Origin: Trichobilharzia regenti
Lineage: Eukaryota > Platyhelminthes > Trematoda > Strigeidida > Schistosomatidae
NCBI GenBank assembly: GCA_944472135.2
Contig: OX235268.1
Location: forward strand, 14,452,589-14,516,588
DNA length: 64,000 bases
Direction: 5' to 3'
Shown: positions 32,733 through 44,519 of the stretch, one piece after another
How positions within the stretch are numbered: position 1 is the first letter of the stretch
Layout of the letters: each line of letters begins with the position of its first letter
Made by a program: the position numbers and the translations under genes
Notes under the pieces: model-generated
What the model was told of the DNA's origin: nothing
The model's database searches: none
What the model saw: only the letters and a program-made list of their open reading frames with translations

Positions 32733-33960
32733 AACGATCTGCTGCCGGCCCTTGTCTTCTGTAGTTACACCTTGGTCTCCTAGTGGAACATGAAGGCTTC
32801 AGCAACACATCTCCAATTTTTCGTATTCTGTGCAGTCCTCTTCAAATATATTCACGAATCTCCATAAGCTCCCATATCATCTGCAAGCGATAGACTGACG
32901 TATTATGTCTTTCGATGAGCATCTTTGTGTGTCCCAGATCCATATCAATTTCATTCCAAATATTTGTTGGTCAATAGATATTTGATGGGTTCTCTTTCAG
33001 AGTTTTCTCATCACTAATTCTTCCCATACAGTCATCTGACCTTCGTTCAATAGAGAGAGAGACAGTAAAGAGGACAGCCACTGATAAAAATTTGTAATAG
33101 CCTGTTAGAAATGCTCTTTATGGTTTATTGTTAAGTTTCGGATCCATATAGAAGTTCTATCCGACTGATTTCAGGGTGATGAAGGTCTGTGTTGCCTTTC
33201 CGACTCTGATTTCGACATCCTCATCGATGGAGTCGTCTGCAATTGAAACGATTTTGCCTGATCAGATAGGTGAAAGAAGTGACCTCTTCCAAATTTCCTC
33301 CATCAATAGTGACCAGGGGTTGATGTCTTTGTCGCCATTAGTTGATTAGCTTCATCGCCTCAGACTTCTCTCTGTTCATTTGAATTCCTGTCTTTGTTGC
33401 CTTTTCTGAGAACTCATTGGTTTTCGCCTGTAAGTTATCCTAGCTTGTGTGACACGTTCGATGTAAATAATCAGTGAAGTCTACAACTCCGAGAGTATTC
33501 TTATCGATCCAACTCACTCCCGTCTTCTCAATCCTCACTCACTGTGTGCCTCATAATCATATCGTCAGTTATATTGAGCAGCCTTTTCTTCACTTTAAAG
33601 CCTGCCCAGGATCACTTGAAACGTGGCAATGTCATATCGCTGCCGAATGAGGTTGATAAAGATTTTTGATACTGCAGTTTATAGTGTTGAAATAGTTTCA
33701 AAATTATTTGTCAGTGAGCGTTGTCAGAGGCTTTTTCAAAGTGGAGAGATGTAAAGTATAGCTTTGACTGGCATTCTGTGCTGTGTTCGATGAAGATGCC
33801 TAAAGTTGCAATTCGATCCGCCCATGATTTGCTTTCCTTGAATCAGGCATGTTCCGGGGATCGGAGTTCTGCATCCGTTGCACCCTTTGGTTGCTTTAGG
33901 ATGATGTGACTTAATATTTTGCTTGGCATGGACCTCGTAATGGAAAAATATGTATTCGTA
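32733..33960 (-). mobile_element. RTE LINE fragment, decayed
   Basis: Reverse-strand relic covering the RT and C-terminal parts. 'GTGGAACATGAAGGCTTCAG' is the tail end, 33060-33240 corresponds to the GSETW/KARIGKA region, and 33480-33900 corresponds to the RT motifs (for example 'agaggctttttcaaagtggagag' against 'gaaggccttttcaaagtcgatga' at 63357). No usable frame remains. Confidence 0.78.
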
Positions 33961-34204
33961 CATAAAGCAAAACAACAAGTTACGTAATCCAAGGACGATT
34001 AGAAATTGTAAGATCTTGGAAACAAGGAGAGAGTTTAAAAAACTTATACATTCTACTCGTAAAAACAAAACTAACCCTTACAAACCAAACTATAGAAACT
34101 TAATCTTATGCTCGCTTGTAACTTGCTACAGGATGGAGTTACTTGGAGTTTTTGTGAGAAGTAATGACCTAAGAGGTCCATCAAGTCACGTTTGAGGATG
34201 GATG

Positions 34205-34495
34205 TCCCACAGACGACATTGGTTGGAGTCGCACTAAATCACGAATTGGTAGAAGTTAGAATTCATGGGCTGGTCATTGAGGTGTAAGGCTTCAGTGGCT
34301 GAATGGTATACGAGCTCGCTGGCTTTGTAACCTGAAGGTCCTTTGTTCGAACTCTGACAGTGGGTGACCATTGCCAATGATTCTCAAACTAGGGTGAGAC
34401 AGTTGTTCAGTATTCCATAGGTTCAGTTGTTCCTCTAACTGATGTCAATCCATGATCAAGTCATCAAAACAAAAGTGACCATTAAAAACCAACTA
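34205..34495 (+). repeat. HH2 SINE, altered-hammerhead subfamily
   Basis: Head with A-box GGCTGAATGG and B-box TGTTCGAACTC, then GCCAATGATTCTCAAACTAG and a tail beginning GTTCCTCTAACTGATGTCAA. Confidence 0.68.
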
Positions 34496-34824
34496 TAGAA
34501 GACTCGGAATACTTAATAATTATATCTTGAAACTACGGAAACCTCGCAAACGACTTTTTATTGATGCGGAATATCTTGTAACAATGAGGTACACAAGAGA
34601 ATTGAGTTACTACCCCCGCCCCATACTTTCTTCATTCGTCAAACATATCGGCGTCTAGACAGCATCCTACTGGTACGACCTATATACTTAGCTCCATAAC
34701 AGCAAGTAAATTATACATACATATGGATGTTCCCAGCAGTGGAACACTGTCTTTGACATTTTAATGAATAAAGAGTTGCGTTGACAAGGCAACAGTAGTA
34801 TTAATATATGTGTAAAACTCAATA

Positions 34825-35490
34825 ATAATACTAAGGACGACATGCAAGTCAAATATGCGCAAGAAAACATCTACAATAAGGAATCTAAATCATCAGTAGT
34901 AATTCCATACAGGGCAGGAACCTCAGAAACCTTACGCAGAATTCTTAACAAGACAGCAATAACAGTGGTATTCAAACCAACTACAAACTCGATTAGAAAC
35001 AAGCTTTGTCGGTTAAAGGATCCTGTGGAGCCTTTAAAACAAAACAATTTAGTTTATCTAATACCCTACCTACAATGGTTGTCAGGTCAAGTACACAGGT
35101 CGATTTAGTGGAACAGGGGCAGTCAGTCAGACTAGCCGAGCATACAAACCTAGCAGCAAAATCTAGATTGGTTGACCAGAATAAGATAAGAAATCTACAG
35201 AATAGTTCAGCAATAGCACTGCATGCAGTTACACACAACCATATAACAGGATGGGATAGGATGACAGTTTTAAAATCTAATGTCACAGGGTGGAGGGAGA
35301 GATTGATGATAGAAGCTTTGTTTATCGAATCAACTGCAAATACATGTAGTAGGAATGATTCAACACCTGTCCCAGATATCTGAAAATTTCTACTACCCCT
35401 ACAACAAATAGAAGACAAAGAAAAATATAGAACTCAAGTTTAAAAGTCATGTGATTACTATTGATATGATTATGAACAATAAATTTTGTT
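34825..35490 (+). pseudogene. PLE-D fragment: connector and GIY-YIG C-terminal part
   Basis: The connector frame carries SSVVIPYRAGTSETLRRILN (34878-34937). In a shifted frame come NNLVYLIPYL (start of the GIY-YIG region, near 35040) and VRLAEHTNLAAKSRLVDQNK (35127 on), ending DSTPVPDI at 35383. The same C-terminal pattern (LKKLENNSAIALHSVETEHK) is encoded on the minus strand at 50821-51027, so both belong to one PLE family. The RT part is absent. Confidence 0.75.
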
Positions 35491-35554
35491 CGAAATGTCA
35501 TCCAGTAAATAATACTGTTTCACTGTGTGATATATCTAATAAACAAACTAATAT

Positions 35555-35710
35555 GGAAGGTATAAGTAGGCCTAGGGAGAAGACAGACGGAAGGAGAGTT
35601 GGATGTGAGGCTAGTAACCTTTCCCAGTAAAAAACGTGGCGCAACTGTCACTGAAACTTCAAAGCATAAAACCTGGACCCCGATGATCCACCAGGGATGC
35701 CAAGGAATCA
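35555..35710 (+). repeat. SINE body fragment (RTE-tailed type), worn
   Basis: GGATGTGAGGCTAGTAACC and CCCAGTAAAAAACGTGGC resemble the body of the SINEs at 30783 and 32165. The head is not recognisable. Confidence 0.4.
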
Positions 35711-35714
35711 GAAA

Positions 35715-36300
35715 CTATGTCCATAAACATGGCAACACGGTCTGTGGGACATTATGTGATCGTTTTAGAATGTGTATTATCATCACAGTATTGGCGTTTT
35801 TTCGGTAAATTTGATAGACAAAACATGTTAACGCATGTTGCTTCTTCATTTGGCTAATTTATAATTCATCTGAATTCATCAATAGACATACGATTACTCT
35901 ACAGTCTGCAGTTTGTTCTTATATACACGGATTCGTCCTATTAAATTATTCATTTATCGCTTGTTAAAGAAGGGAAAAAACAAAGATTTAATATTAATCT
36001 AAAATACACAATGTTTCTAGGACGAAATGATGACTTTGTAGGTTTAAATTCTCCCTTTTTTCAGAGTTTCACAGACGAAATTAATTTATCAAACTAGACA
36101 GTATACTTAGGAAAAGCCTTATAGTACAGGGAAGGTAATAAATTATCTCACTAATTTGTAAGCCTACCAACTGGGACTATTAAAACTGACTCGTTGGGAT
36201 CTGAATGCAGGAAACCAGTCTTTGTGGCCTATTGTAAGGCTGACAAAACTCTTTTGAGTTACTCAACGTCGAAAAGGCTCCACATGTGGCCAAAACACAA
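35715..36300. other. No recognised feature
   Basis: AT-rich, no convincing frame or repeat. Confidence 0.35.
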
Positions 36301-36304
36301 TATT

Positions 36305-37025
36305 TTGTTGATTTGTTGAAGGATTTCATCATGAGCTGACATCAATTAGAGAACCATTGGAGAACCTTGCAGTACTGGACAGTTGTTTTGTTCTATTTTG
36401 GGACTCTTGGTCAATACGCACCCAACGGGATTCGAACCTGGCAGGTACCCGGGATTTTAATGGGAATCTCTGACCAGTAAGGCCACAGCATTTTGAAGGT
36501 GAGTATACTTACCCATCTAAGAAGACATTGCGAAGTGTTAGCGCTATGTAGTGAATTGGTGGAAGTTAGAATCCATGGGCTGGCCACTGGACTGGCGGGT
36601 CCCAGTGGCTTAATGGTTTATGAGCTCGCCTTGTAACCAGAAGGCCCTGAGTTCGAACCCTTGTGAGTGCAGACTGATGAAGAGTCTCCGGAGACTAGTT
36701 GATCGCCAGCTACAAAGAATGGTGGCCACATTGCAAACCTGACTGATTTAATTTCAGTCTGCACCAAACAAAGGACTAAACACATCCCACTGGTAACCAG
36801 TCTCCAATCAAAAGGTATGATCCATTGTCTGGCTCCTGATCATGACAAGTTGATCACGGATTGATATCAGTTAGAGAACCATTGAGAGCCAGAACTGGAG
36901 TACTGGACAGCTGTTTCATCAGCCTAGTTTGGGAATCATTAGCACTATGCACCCACTGCCAGGGTTCGAACCCAGAAACTTCCAGTTAAAAGGAAAGGCT
37001 CTTAAACCATTAAGCTACTAATGTC
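36305..37025. repeat. Cluster of three HH2 SINE copies
   Basis: A minus copy (36305-36445), a plus copy (36446-36705, hammerhead ACTGATGAAGAGTC then truncated) and a minus copy of the altered subfamily (36838-37025). The region between 36706 and 36837 is unassigned. Confidence 0.7.
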
Positions 37026-37434
37026 CTCCCCAATGGCAAAGTTAAAAGGCAATCAGAAAAGAGAATCATATCAAGAAAGGTGGTTTAAATTGAATTTGTC
37101 ATCTAAGTTTTGACATGCACAAAGTAGAAATATGCTTGATAATTGATAAATTGAAAGGATATTTTGAACACATAGTTAACTCTTAAGGGAATACTGCAAA
37201 AATGAAATCTTATTTCTTATATTATTTTTGTAAAGGTTTAATAGACGAAGAAGAAAAAAGAAGCAAATTGATAAAGTAAAAAGAAGAAAATACTGAATGA
37301 AATTTTATTATAATATTTATTATCAATGTAATCAGGCTTAATCAGATTTACACAGAATCAAATGAACACTGACGAAACAAAATATTCGATTCAAGTTTTG
37401 TAAGGATGTTTGCCTACAATTTCACTACACACTC

Positions 37435-37545
37435 TTCGCCACAATTTGACATCAGTTAGTGAACCAGTGAAGACTAGAGAGTATTGAACAATTGTCTCAT
37501 CCTAGTTTGGGGCTCTTCAACAGTAAACACCCGTGATAATATCAG
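37435..37545 (-). repeat. HH2 SINE fragment
   Basis: Hammerhead and tail only. The core reads TTGAAGA and GAAA reads GAGA, so it is dead. Confidence 0.6.
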
Positions 37546-37849
37546 AGGTTGAATGCTTGATCTTACGGTTGCTGTCTTATTCACTGAATAGGTTGCCGGG
37601 AGGAGGGGGGCAGGAAGGGTGATGCACTCTAAATTCTGCTGTTTTGGGATACGAAGTTAATGCAAAGCAATGCTACCGATATGTTTTCATACTATGAACA
37701 ACATAATGGACCTTAAGGTGTCTATAATTCACTTGATCTGGAATTCACCACTCGATGCATTTAATCTCAGTTTCTGAACAGTCAGTGAAATCGTTTCTTG
37801 CTCTGTATGGTCAAATATGATATTTAAAAGAATGGTTACTGAAAAAAGA

Positions 37850-38320
37850 GCACTCATCGTCGATAACCTGCTGTTCACCAGGTTCTACAGTTATACATAC
37901 ATTATAGTGAATGAATGAATGAATTAGTGTTATGAACAACATTAATGCTGTTTGAATAACATCGAATCAATAATATTGACAGATAACAGCTCACTAGCAT
38001 CAGCGTAAAATAAGCTGAATGTCAGAAAAATTAGGAAAGAAAATGTTACAAATTCATGGATTCCTAGTGTCTATTGAAGGCCAGTCAGGGCAGTATTAGT
38101 GGCTGGACTTGCTTCTTTTGCGCACAGAGCACTGGTTGTTTGGGGCGAATTACAATACCCTCTGATGTTTGGAGCATGCGGTACTTCGATGTTTTTGGCA
38201 ATTTATCTGATAATACCCAGTAGATGATAGAGAAGGATTCTTCAATGCTGGCTTTTAGGCCAGTCGGTTTGCACGAGATGGTCCAATATCGAACTAATAA
38301 TTGTTTTAACTACACCTTTA
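37850..38320 (-). pseudogene. PLE-C C-terminal fragment
   Basis: Reverse-strand copy of the PLE C-terminus plus 3' region, very similar to 45430-45870. The shared terminal stretch includes the complement of ACTGTAGAACCTGGTGAACA. The LLLP-type protein end lies near 38085. Confidence 0.72.
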
Positions 38321-38504
38321 CTTAGCCATAGTGGGATATGTTCTCGAGCACGAAAAATGGAAATTTTTCATCAGTCAAATATGATCATTAGTGAAGTTCA
38401 AAATTGCCTAAACATTCGATTTGATTAAATGCTATTAACTTAGTAATAATAATTCAATCAGAAGTAACTGTATAAGCTAACTGATTACATATTGAATTAT
38501 TTGT

Positions 38505-39535
38505 GTTCCCTTGAGCTGACTGCTTGATTGAATTGCGATGCTTTCGTCGTCCCCCTACTAGACAACATCCCCCCCTCCAGTGCAGGTTTTAGTATAAAGT
38601 GGACTTATTTAAATTTTCCACGAACGGTATAATTGTATCTTCTCACAATCGCTGTCGTGACTGGTTGTTAAATTAAGTCTCTAGTGTTCCTATTCTTATT
38701 GACTTGGAATTGGAACTTTCTCGTCGCGTAATTTATTTTTTTATAATTGGTAAATTTGCTTAATGGGAGTATGTTCATTAGTTTCCAATTCATTAGAGTA
38801 TCAGGCTTCTAGAAGTTCCCTGTCATTTTTGGTATTTCCCCTATTTAAAATTTTGACATTATCTCAATTAAATTGATGTCCATAATTATCTACATGCTCT
38901 GATACGGAAGAACACATATGTCATACCTTTTTATAGTTAATTTGCTTTCTTGGATTCGGATTCGAAGGGGACGCCCACTTTGACCGATGTAATGTTTATC
39001 GCAGTTCATACATGCAATTTATTTTATAAATGGTGCGAATTTTATCTTCTTTTCCTGTTGCAAAATGTCGAATGAAGTAGTTGTGCTGGCTAACTGGCAT
39101 GTGTGCTGTATCTATTTCAAACTGTCTCAGTATTCTAGCTGTTATTTCAGAGATATTCTTTATATATATAGTAGGATAAATTTTCTTGTGTTCTTTGATT
39201 TCGGTTTGCTGTTGATGTTATGACTCGAGTTTAAACACTTTTTGATGAAATTCTGAGGACATCCATTCCTCACAAAAGATAAATCACATGACAACGAAGT
39301 TCGAATTCAAAGTCAATTAAAATAGGATCAATAGAGATGTAAATTAACAACTAGTCACGATAGTGTTTACCAGGAGATAATATTATACCATCATTCGTGG
39401 AGAATTTAAATAAAATCATTTTATACTAAAACTTGCACTGAAGTAGGATGTTGTCTAGTTGGGGGATGACGAAAGCATCGCAATGAAATCAACCAGCTTA
39501 GGGAACACAGCTACAAATCTTCGCCATTATTTAAA
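38505..39535 (-). mobile_element. PLE-B-like element with inverted ends
   Basis: The ends 38505-38690 and about 39350-39535 are inverted copies (GATGCTTTCGTCGTCCCCCT against its complement near 39470). Between them the minus strand encodes EDKIRTIYKINCMNCDKHYI then GQSGRPLRIRI (38940-39060), a GIY-YIG core, followed by a worn C-terminus to about 38590. No RT remains. Confidence 0.8.
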
Positions 39536-39579
39536 ACTTATTACGTCACAAGTGAGTATTATTTGTCAAAAAATTGTTT

Positions 39580-39860
39580 TTACGAGTTGATCACAGATTT
39601 TTATCATTTAGAGAACCATTGAAAACCAACCCTAGAGTACTGAACGGTTGTTTCATCCTTGTTTGAGAATCATCGGCACTACTCACCCACTGGGACCCGA
39701 TATAATGGCCCATTAATTCTAACAATTCATGATTTACCGCGACCACCAGCCCGTGTGATCGGTGGGACATCCATCCTCACACTTGACTGCATGTATCTCA
39801 CTGGTCATGACTTCCCACTAGAACTCCAGGAAACTCCGGGAAAACAATCTAATACTTAGA
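39580..39860 (-). repeat. HH2 SINE, altered-hammerhead subfamily
   Basis: Minus-strand tail, hammerhead variant (GTGCCGATGATTCTC) and leader. The tRNA-like head is mostly deleted (CACCCACTGGGACCCGAT joins directly), so the internal promoter is lost. Confidence 0.68.
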
Positions 39861-39864
39861 AACC

Positions 39865-40680
39865 AAGTATTGAAAATAAATTGTTTATTTTTGTGATAAC
39901 TTTTGAAACCGTCTCTTATTTAGTAAGTAAACGAATATGCTCTTTGATGTACTTGCTCTGAAACTTACTTTTTCCCTGAATACTAGAATACTACTTATAT
40001 TCATAAGTAGTATAATGTTCCTTAATATTGAGAAACCATAACTTAATTATGAACATTAAATTTAAATGTAATACAGAACCTCGAAGTAAAATGGTAATCT
40101 ATAGTATACATATTTCACTCGATGATATATGTTGTGCAACCCCTCCATATCCCGACGGTAGTGTCTATTCTAAAGATTAACGCCCATCAGTATAATGAAA
40201 ATTATCCAGCAGCGCACATCCTAAAAGATTATTCGTCGGAGACTTAGTTAAAATGGTTACACTCTATAGAAAACTAGATACTTTAATAATTTAACTAGAG
40301 TGCCAGGCTTCTATGTTATTTAAGGAATTCAGTTCGGATAGAAAGCAGTCGTCTAACCCTTTAATTAAGAAATTAAATACATTTATTCCCCTAATGAATT
40401 TGAACAAAGCAAGAACTACAGTTTTTACAGAATACAGTGGTATCATCTTTTATTTCGTTGCCTTCTCATCAGCTGCCTACAGGCCACAGTCATTATTAAG
40501 TATATCTACAAAAACAATTTTGACATACTTGCCCACACAGAGTTCATTTTAAACAAAAAATCAATCAATTATGTATACAGTAATAATATATATGCAATAT
40601 TAAACACTATTCTGAATAATAATAATAATCATACACAATAGAAACTTTTCAGCATTACGCATTCAGATGAAAGAGAGATG
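39865..40680. other. No recognised feature
   Basis: Contains a 79-codon chance frame (40313-40552 +) and an AAT-rich run near 40617-40632. Confidence 0.35.
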
Positions 40681-41250
40681 AAAATATCCAGTTACCAGGC
40701 AGAGCAAAGAAATGCCGATAACCGCTACTTTCTGGACGCACAAATCAGGTTTCAGGCACTTGATGGAAATGGCTTCAGCAAACTTGAGGAGAATTGAGCT
40801 CTTATGCATATTGAAAATTTTGAATGATTTTGCGGCAAAGTCGACCTGATGACCCTTTTCAAGAAGATGCCAGGCGATGGCACTGTTTAAAGCATTTTTT
40901 CTCTTTAGACATAAGCTTTTTGTTCAAAAAATCGTAGGTATATCCTTCTTTCTGTTCTTCCAATATAACTGCTCCCACAGATACATGTAAATTTGTATAT
41001 ACAATTGGAGTTAACATGAGAAGGATATCTATCGATTTTTGATTGCACCAAAGAGCAAGTTGTTCGATAGACGCGGACGAGCTATGGTTAGTGATGTACT
41101 CAGTCTTCTGTTGATAAATTGCTCCAATGTTTTCACCTATATAATCAAGCTGAATGTAGATTGGCTTTTTACCCACTGTGATTTGTTTCACACTTGAGAC
41201 TTCCGATCTTCCATACTTGTTGATGAATATTCGTATATCACTCAAACTCT
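40680..41250 (-). pseudogene. PLE connector/GIY-YIG-region fragment
   Basis: The minus frame 40859-41245 contains KPIYIQLDYIGENIGAIYQQ, matching the PLE connector signature (LPYIG-n-s). The C-terminal piece continues in another frame as FAAKSFKIFNMHKSSILLKF and EAISIKCLKPDLCVQ (40700-40850). The cysteine-rich GIY-YIG core is not clear, so it may be deleted. Related to the fragment at 16690. Confidence 0.65.
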
Positions 41251-41254
41251 GCTT

Positions 41255-41615
41255 TAATAGTTTTAAATTCTCGCCTTCTAACTATTCATCTTTAGCTCCA
41301 CGCCTGCTTAATCTTCCCTAGGCTACTTTAAAAAAGACTGTTACATAACATAGGCTACTAAAAGCTGTTGGTAGGCAGAGTGTTATAGTCACTAAGTTGA
41401 TTCATAAATATTGTTGTGGAAAGGAATTAAAATTCATGCGAGAAATTCATCAAAGCCACCTTGTTAGACACTCAGCATCCACTTTATACGCATGTCTCGC
41501 GTTGCATCCCATCAAGTAGGGAGAATAAATATAAATAAACAAAAATGACTTATTTATCGCACATTTTATGTGATGAAAAAAGTGTTACTCATGAAACTAC
41601 TAAGTAGTTGTCATA
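41255..41615 (+). pseudogene. CR1-like LINE C-terminal fragment, second copy
   Basis: Matches 7460-7850 of the LINE at 5.5-8.2 kb: 'cctaggctacttt-aaaaaagac', 'aaagctgttggtaggca' and 'ttatttatcgcacattttatgtgatgaaaa'. Frameshifted throughout. Confidence 0.72.
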
Positions 41616-41639
41616 TTTTTAAGCGCCTTAATTTGTAGG

Positions 41640-41990
41640 GTTTTGATTTACTTCGCGTTCAGTCACAAGGTAACTAATGAAAACATTAAGGAGTATTGGA
41701 CAGTTATTTCACCCTAGTTAGGGACTCTGTATCATTAGTCACACTCCACAGAAGTGTGAACCTAACACCCTCCGTTTACAAGGCAAGTTCAATTGCCAGT
41801 TCATGAATTCCAAACTCTATGGATTCACGATATATGTAACGCGATTTCCAGTCAGAGTCATCGCCTAGTATCCCTACTCACTCTTCACACGGTAGATCCC
41901 ACTGGTTACAACCTCTCACTAGAACTTCAAGATACTGACTCTGCCCTTTAACAAGTTACCAAAAAAACATCAAAATTATTTTTAAAAGTT
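41640..41990 (-). repeat. HH2 SINE, worn
   Basis: All unit sections are recognisable in order on the minus strand, but the hammerhead and tRNA-like boxes are mutated. Confidence 0.6.
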
Positions 41991-42079
41991 AGTTTGTAGG
42001 GATTTCTAATAGTAAATAAACGCCACTTTTTCTTCTTCTTCCAGTCATATTCATATGTATTGTAGTCACTATTTCTATA

Positions 42080-43240
42080 AACTTATATATATTTATGTTC
42101 TTGATGTGGTTGTGTTCTCTGAGCTGGATAGTTAATTTACAAGACTTTTATAGCCTTACTAGGCGACATCTTCCTTAAGCGCATACTTTAGTCTCAATTG
42201 AAGTGAGTTTTTAGATTTCTCCAAAAGTGTATCATTCGTCTCTCCTCGTGAGTGACGTTCAACGTGATTGATTGCTTTTGTGTGTGTTCACACCCCTCTA
42301 GGCTACTTGTATTGGCAGTGGTGTCGATTGTTTCCTTTACCTAAAGTTTGACTCATTATATGTGAGATTTCTCTCTCATCGATTGTTAAATTATGTCTGT
42401 ATCGATGTGTCTATCAATTGACCACTCACTGGAATAGCAAGAAGGCTTCTAAAAATTGTTTAGTATTCTTGGTGTTTCCTCTGTCTAATATTTGAACGTT
42501 GTCCCAATCGAATTGATGTCTGTGATTGTCTGTATGCAGCGATATGAGTTAGGGAGTAAATGTCATGCTTTTTGACGGCTAGTTTATCATCATGGATGCA
42601 AAGACAGAGGGGACGTCCACTTTGGCCAATGTAGTGTTTTTCACACTTGTTGCAATTTATTTTGTTGATGATGTTGGTTTTATCTTCTTTCCTTGTTGAG
42701 TCTTTTGGTTGACACACAGTCAGCTGAGTGAAGTGATTTTGTTGGTTTGTGTGCAACCTCAATTCCTAGAGGTATGAAGAGTCTTGCAGTGATCTCTGAG
42801 ATGTCTTTCATATATGGCAGGGCGATTCGCCTTGTGCTTTCCTTGGGGGCTTTTGATTTGATAGGTTGGCTTCGGGGAGTATAAGTCTTTTGATGAAATT
42901 CTGTGGATATCCATTCTTTTGCAAGACATCCGTGAGATGTCGCTCTTCAGTTTTCCTTAAGGTGAGAGTGCTGCAAAGGGTCAAAGTTCAAGACAAAGAA
43001 ACAATCAGTTCCAATACAAGTAGGCTAGAGTGTGTGAAAACACACAAAACAACCAATCACGTTCAAGGTCACCCACCGGAAGAGATGATTAATAAACTCG
43101 TGATGAAATCTAAAAGTTCACTTCAATTCAAATTGAAGTATGCCCTCAAGGAAGATGTCACCCAGTAGGGCGATGAAAGCTTCGCAAATCACCTATCCAT
43201 CTCAGACAACACAACCACATCAAAATCATCCACCTGAGCT
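42080..43240 (-). mobile_element. PLE-B element with inverted ends
   Basis: Inverted ends at 42080-42380 and 42990-43240. The minus strand encodes NKINCNKCEKHYIGQSGRPL (42620-42680), a GIY-YIG core with paired cysteines, then KKHDIYSLTHIAAYRQS (42510-42560). The connector part lies at about 42700-42960. No RT core was seen. It is closely related to 55960-56840, with which it shares GCCTTACTAGGCGACATCTT (in complement). Confidence 0.82.
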
Positions 43241-43254
43241 ACAAATCTTCTTTG

Positions 43255-43256
<2 letters not shown>

Positions 43257-43294
<38 letters not shown>
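43257..43294. repeat. (AT)n microsatellite
   Basis: About 19 uninterrupted AT dinucleotides. Confidence 0.97.
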
Positions 43295-43297
<3 letters not shown>

Positions 43298-43329
43298 ATT
43301 TAAAGCACTACTTGGAATGAAGCCATTAT

Positions 43330-44270
43330 TTAGATAAAGCAATGAGAAGACGTAATTTGTCTGAATTGTGTAATGTATTTGCGCAACACACCGAACAATA
43401 TCACCATACATGGACTTGTCATAACAATATATATGAAAAGTAGTCAGAACACCACGACCTACTCTACAGCTCGCCTCTAAAGAAAGATGTGTACATCAAG
43501 CTGCCTACCCTATATAGGGCATCATAACAGCTTGATAACTAGACAGAGATTCAATGCTGCTATTAAAATGACTTCTTATGCAGATAATATCATAATAATT
43601 AGGATTGTAAAACCGATATATCCATCTAAACCCTTTGAACATGCGAAAAATGATCCCACATCCCACCAGTTTCAGTGTATATGTTTACACACATACATAG
43701 GGAGTACTTACTCATCGATCTCTGCAAGTAATGGCTGTCTTCAGAGCATATTCATAAATGGCTCCAAAAACAAATGTAATCTTCAAAACCCATTACTGAT
43801 GAGAACAGCAGACGTAGCTCTTCTATTGCGAAACATATAATACAGACAGGACATAAAATTGACGTTAACAGATCTTTTAAACCTATCTATAAAACGTGTT
43901 TGGGGCGTATCCTAAAGTTTGTGGAAGCCCTAGCTGGCAATTAGGAAGTTTAAACCACCTTGCTGTGTTCAAAAACAATTCGTCATCACACCAAACCTTC
44001 CTTGATAAATTCTGTTTTGATATCGTAGCAGATGTACTATTACCGCTGCTATTTGGTTTAGTGGTCTTCTTCGTTATTTTGACCTTCAATATGTCCTTTT
44101 AACTTGACCTAAGTAGTTTATTTTCTCACCTCTTAACTCTTTATTAATTTCATATATATTTCAATGACAAGTCCGTGTGCGATCAGATTGTTTGAAATGT
44201 TTTGCGCAAATACATTACACACACGATTCAGAGAAATTATGTCTTCTTATTTCTTTATCTACATTCATAA
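43330..44270 (+). mobile_element. PLE-E copy with inverted ends
   Basis: The left end (43330-43435) is the inverted copy of the right end (44155-44270). Between them lies the connector and C-terminal part of the PLE at 17.2-18.8 kb, beginning GTAGTCAGAACACCACGACC. The stretch 43890-44100 is about 94% like 18440-18655 by eye. RT missing; frames broken. Confidence 0.8.
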
Positions 44271-44379
44271 AGGGAACAAATTGTTTTCAATTTTTGAAGA
44301 GAAGCTATTATTATTGACTAAAACGAAGTGTCCAGCCTCTGCTGACAAACAACAACTGATATCCATTGCACTAGAAGTG

Positions 44380-44515
44380 ATCATCGTGGCTCAAGTGGTC
44401 AACTGGTGTGTTGAAACGATTGATGTTAGTGGTGAACATCACTTCTCACCAAGGATGACGGGTACATCCAACTAACTAATCCCAAATAGGATGAAGTGTA
44501 CGAATTTGATCCTTT
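44380..44515 (+). repeat. Sm-alpha SINE, decayed
   Basis: Head (CATCGTGGCTCAAGTGGTCA) and hammerhead position (ACATCCAACTAACTAATCCC, GGATGAAGTG) are recognisable. The core has several substitutions and is dead. Confidence 0.7.
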
Positions 44516-44519
44516 CGAA

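Noticed and set aside
44155..44270. Hammerhead in PLE-E ends
   Set aside because: A GUGUA/UACAC stem next to GAAA was found at the related 18.7-kb end, but there is no CUGANGA core.
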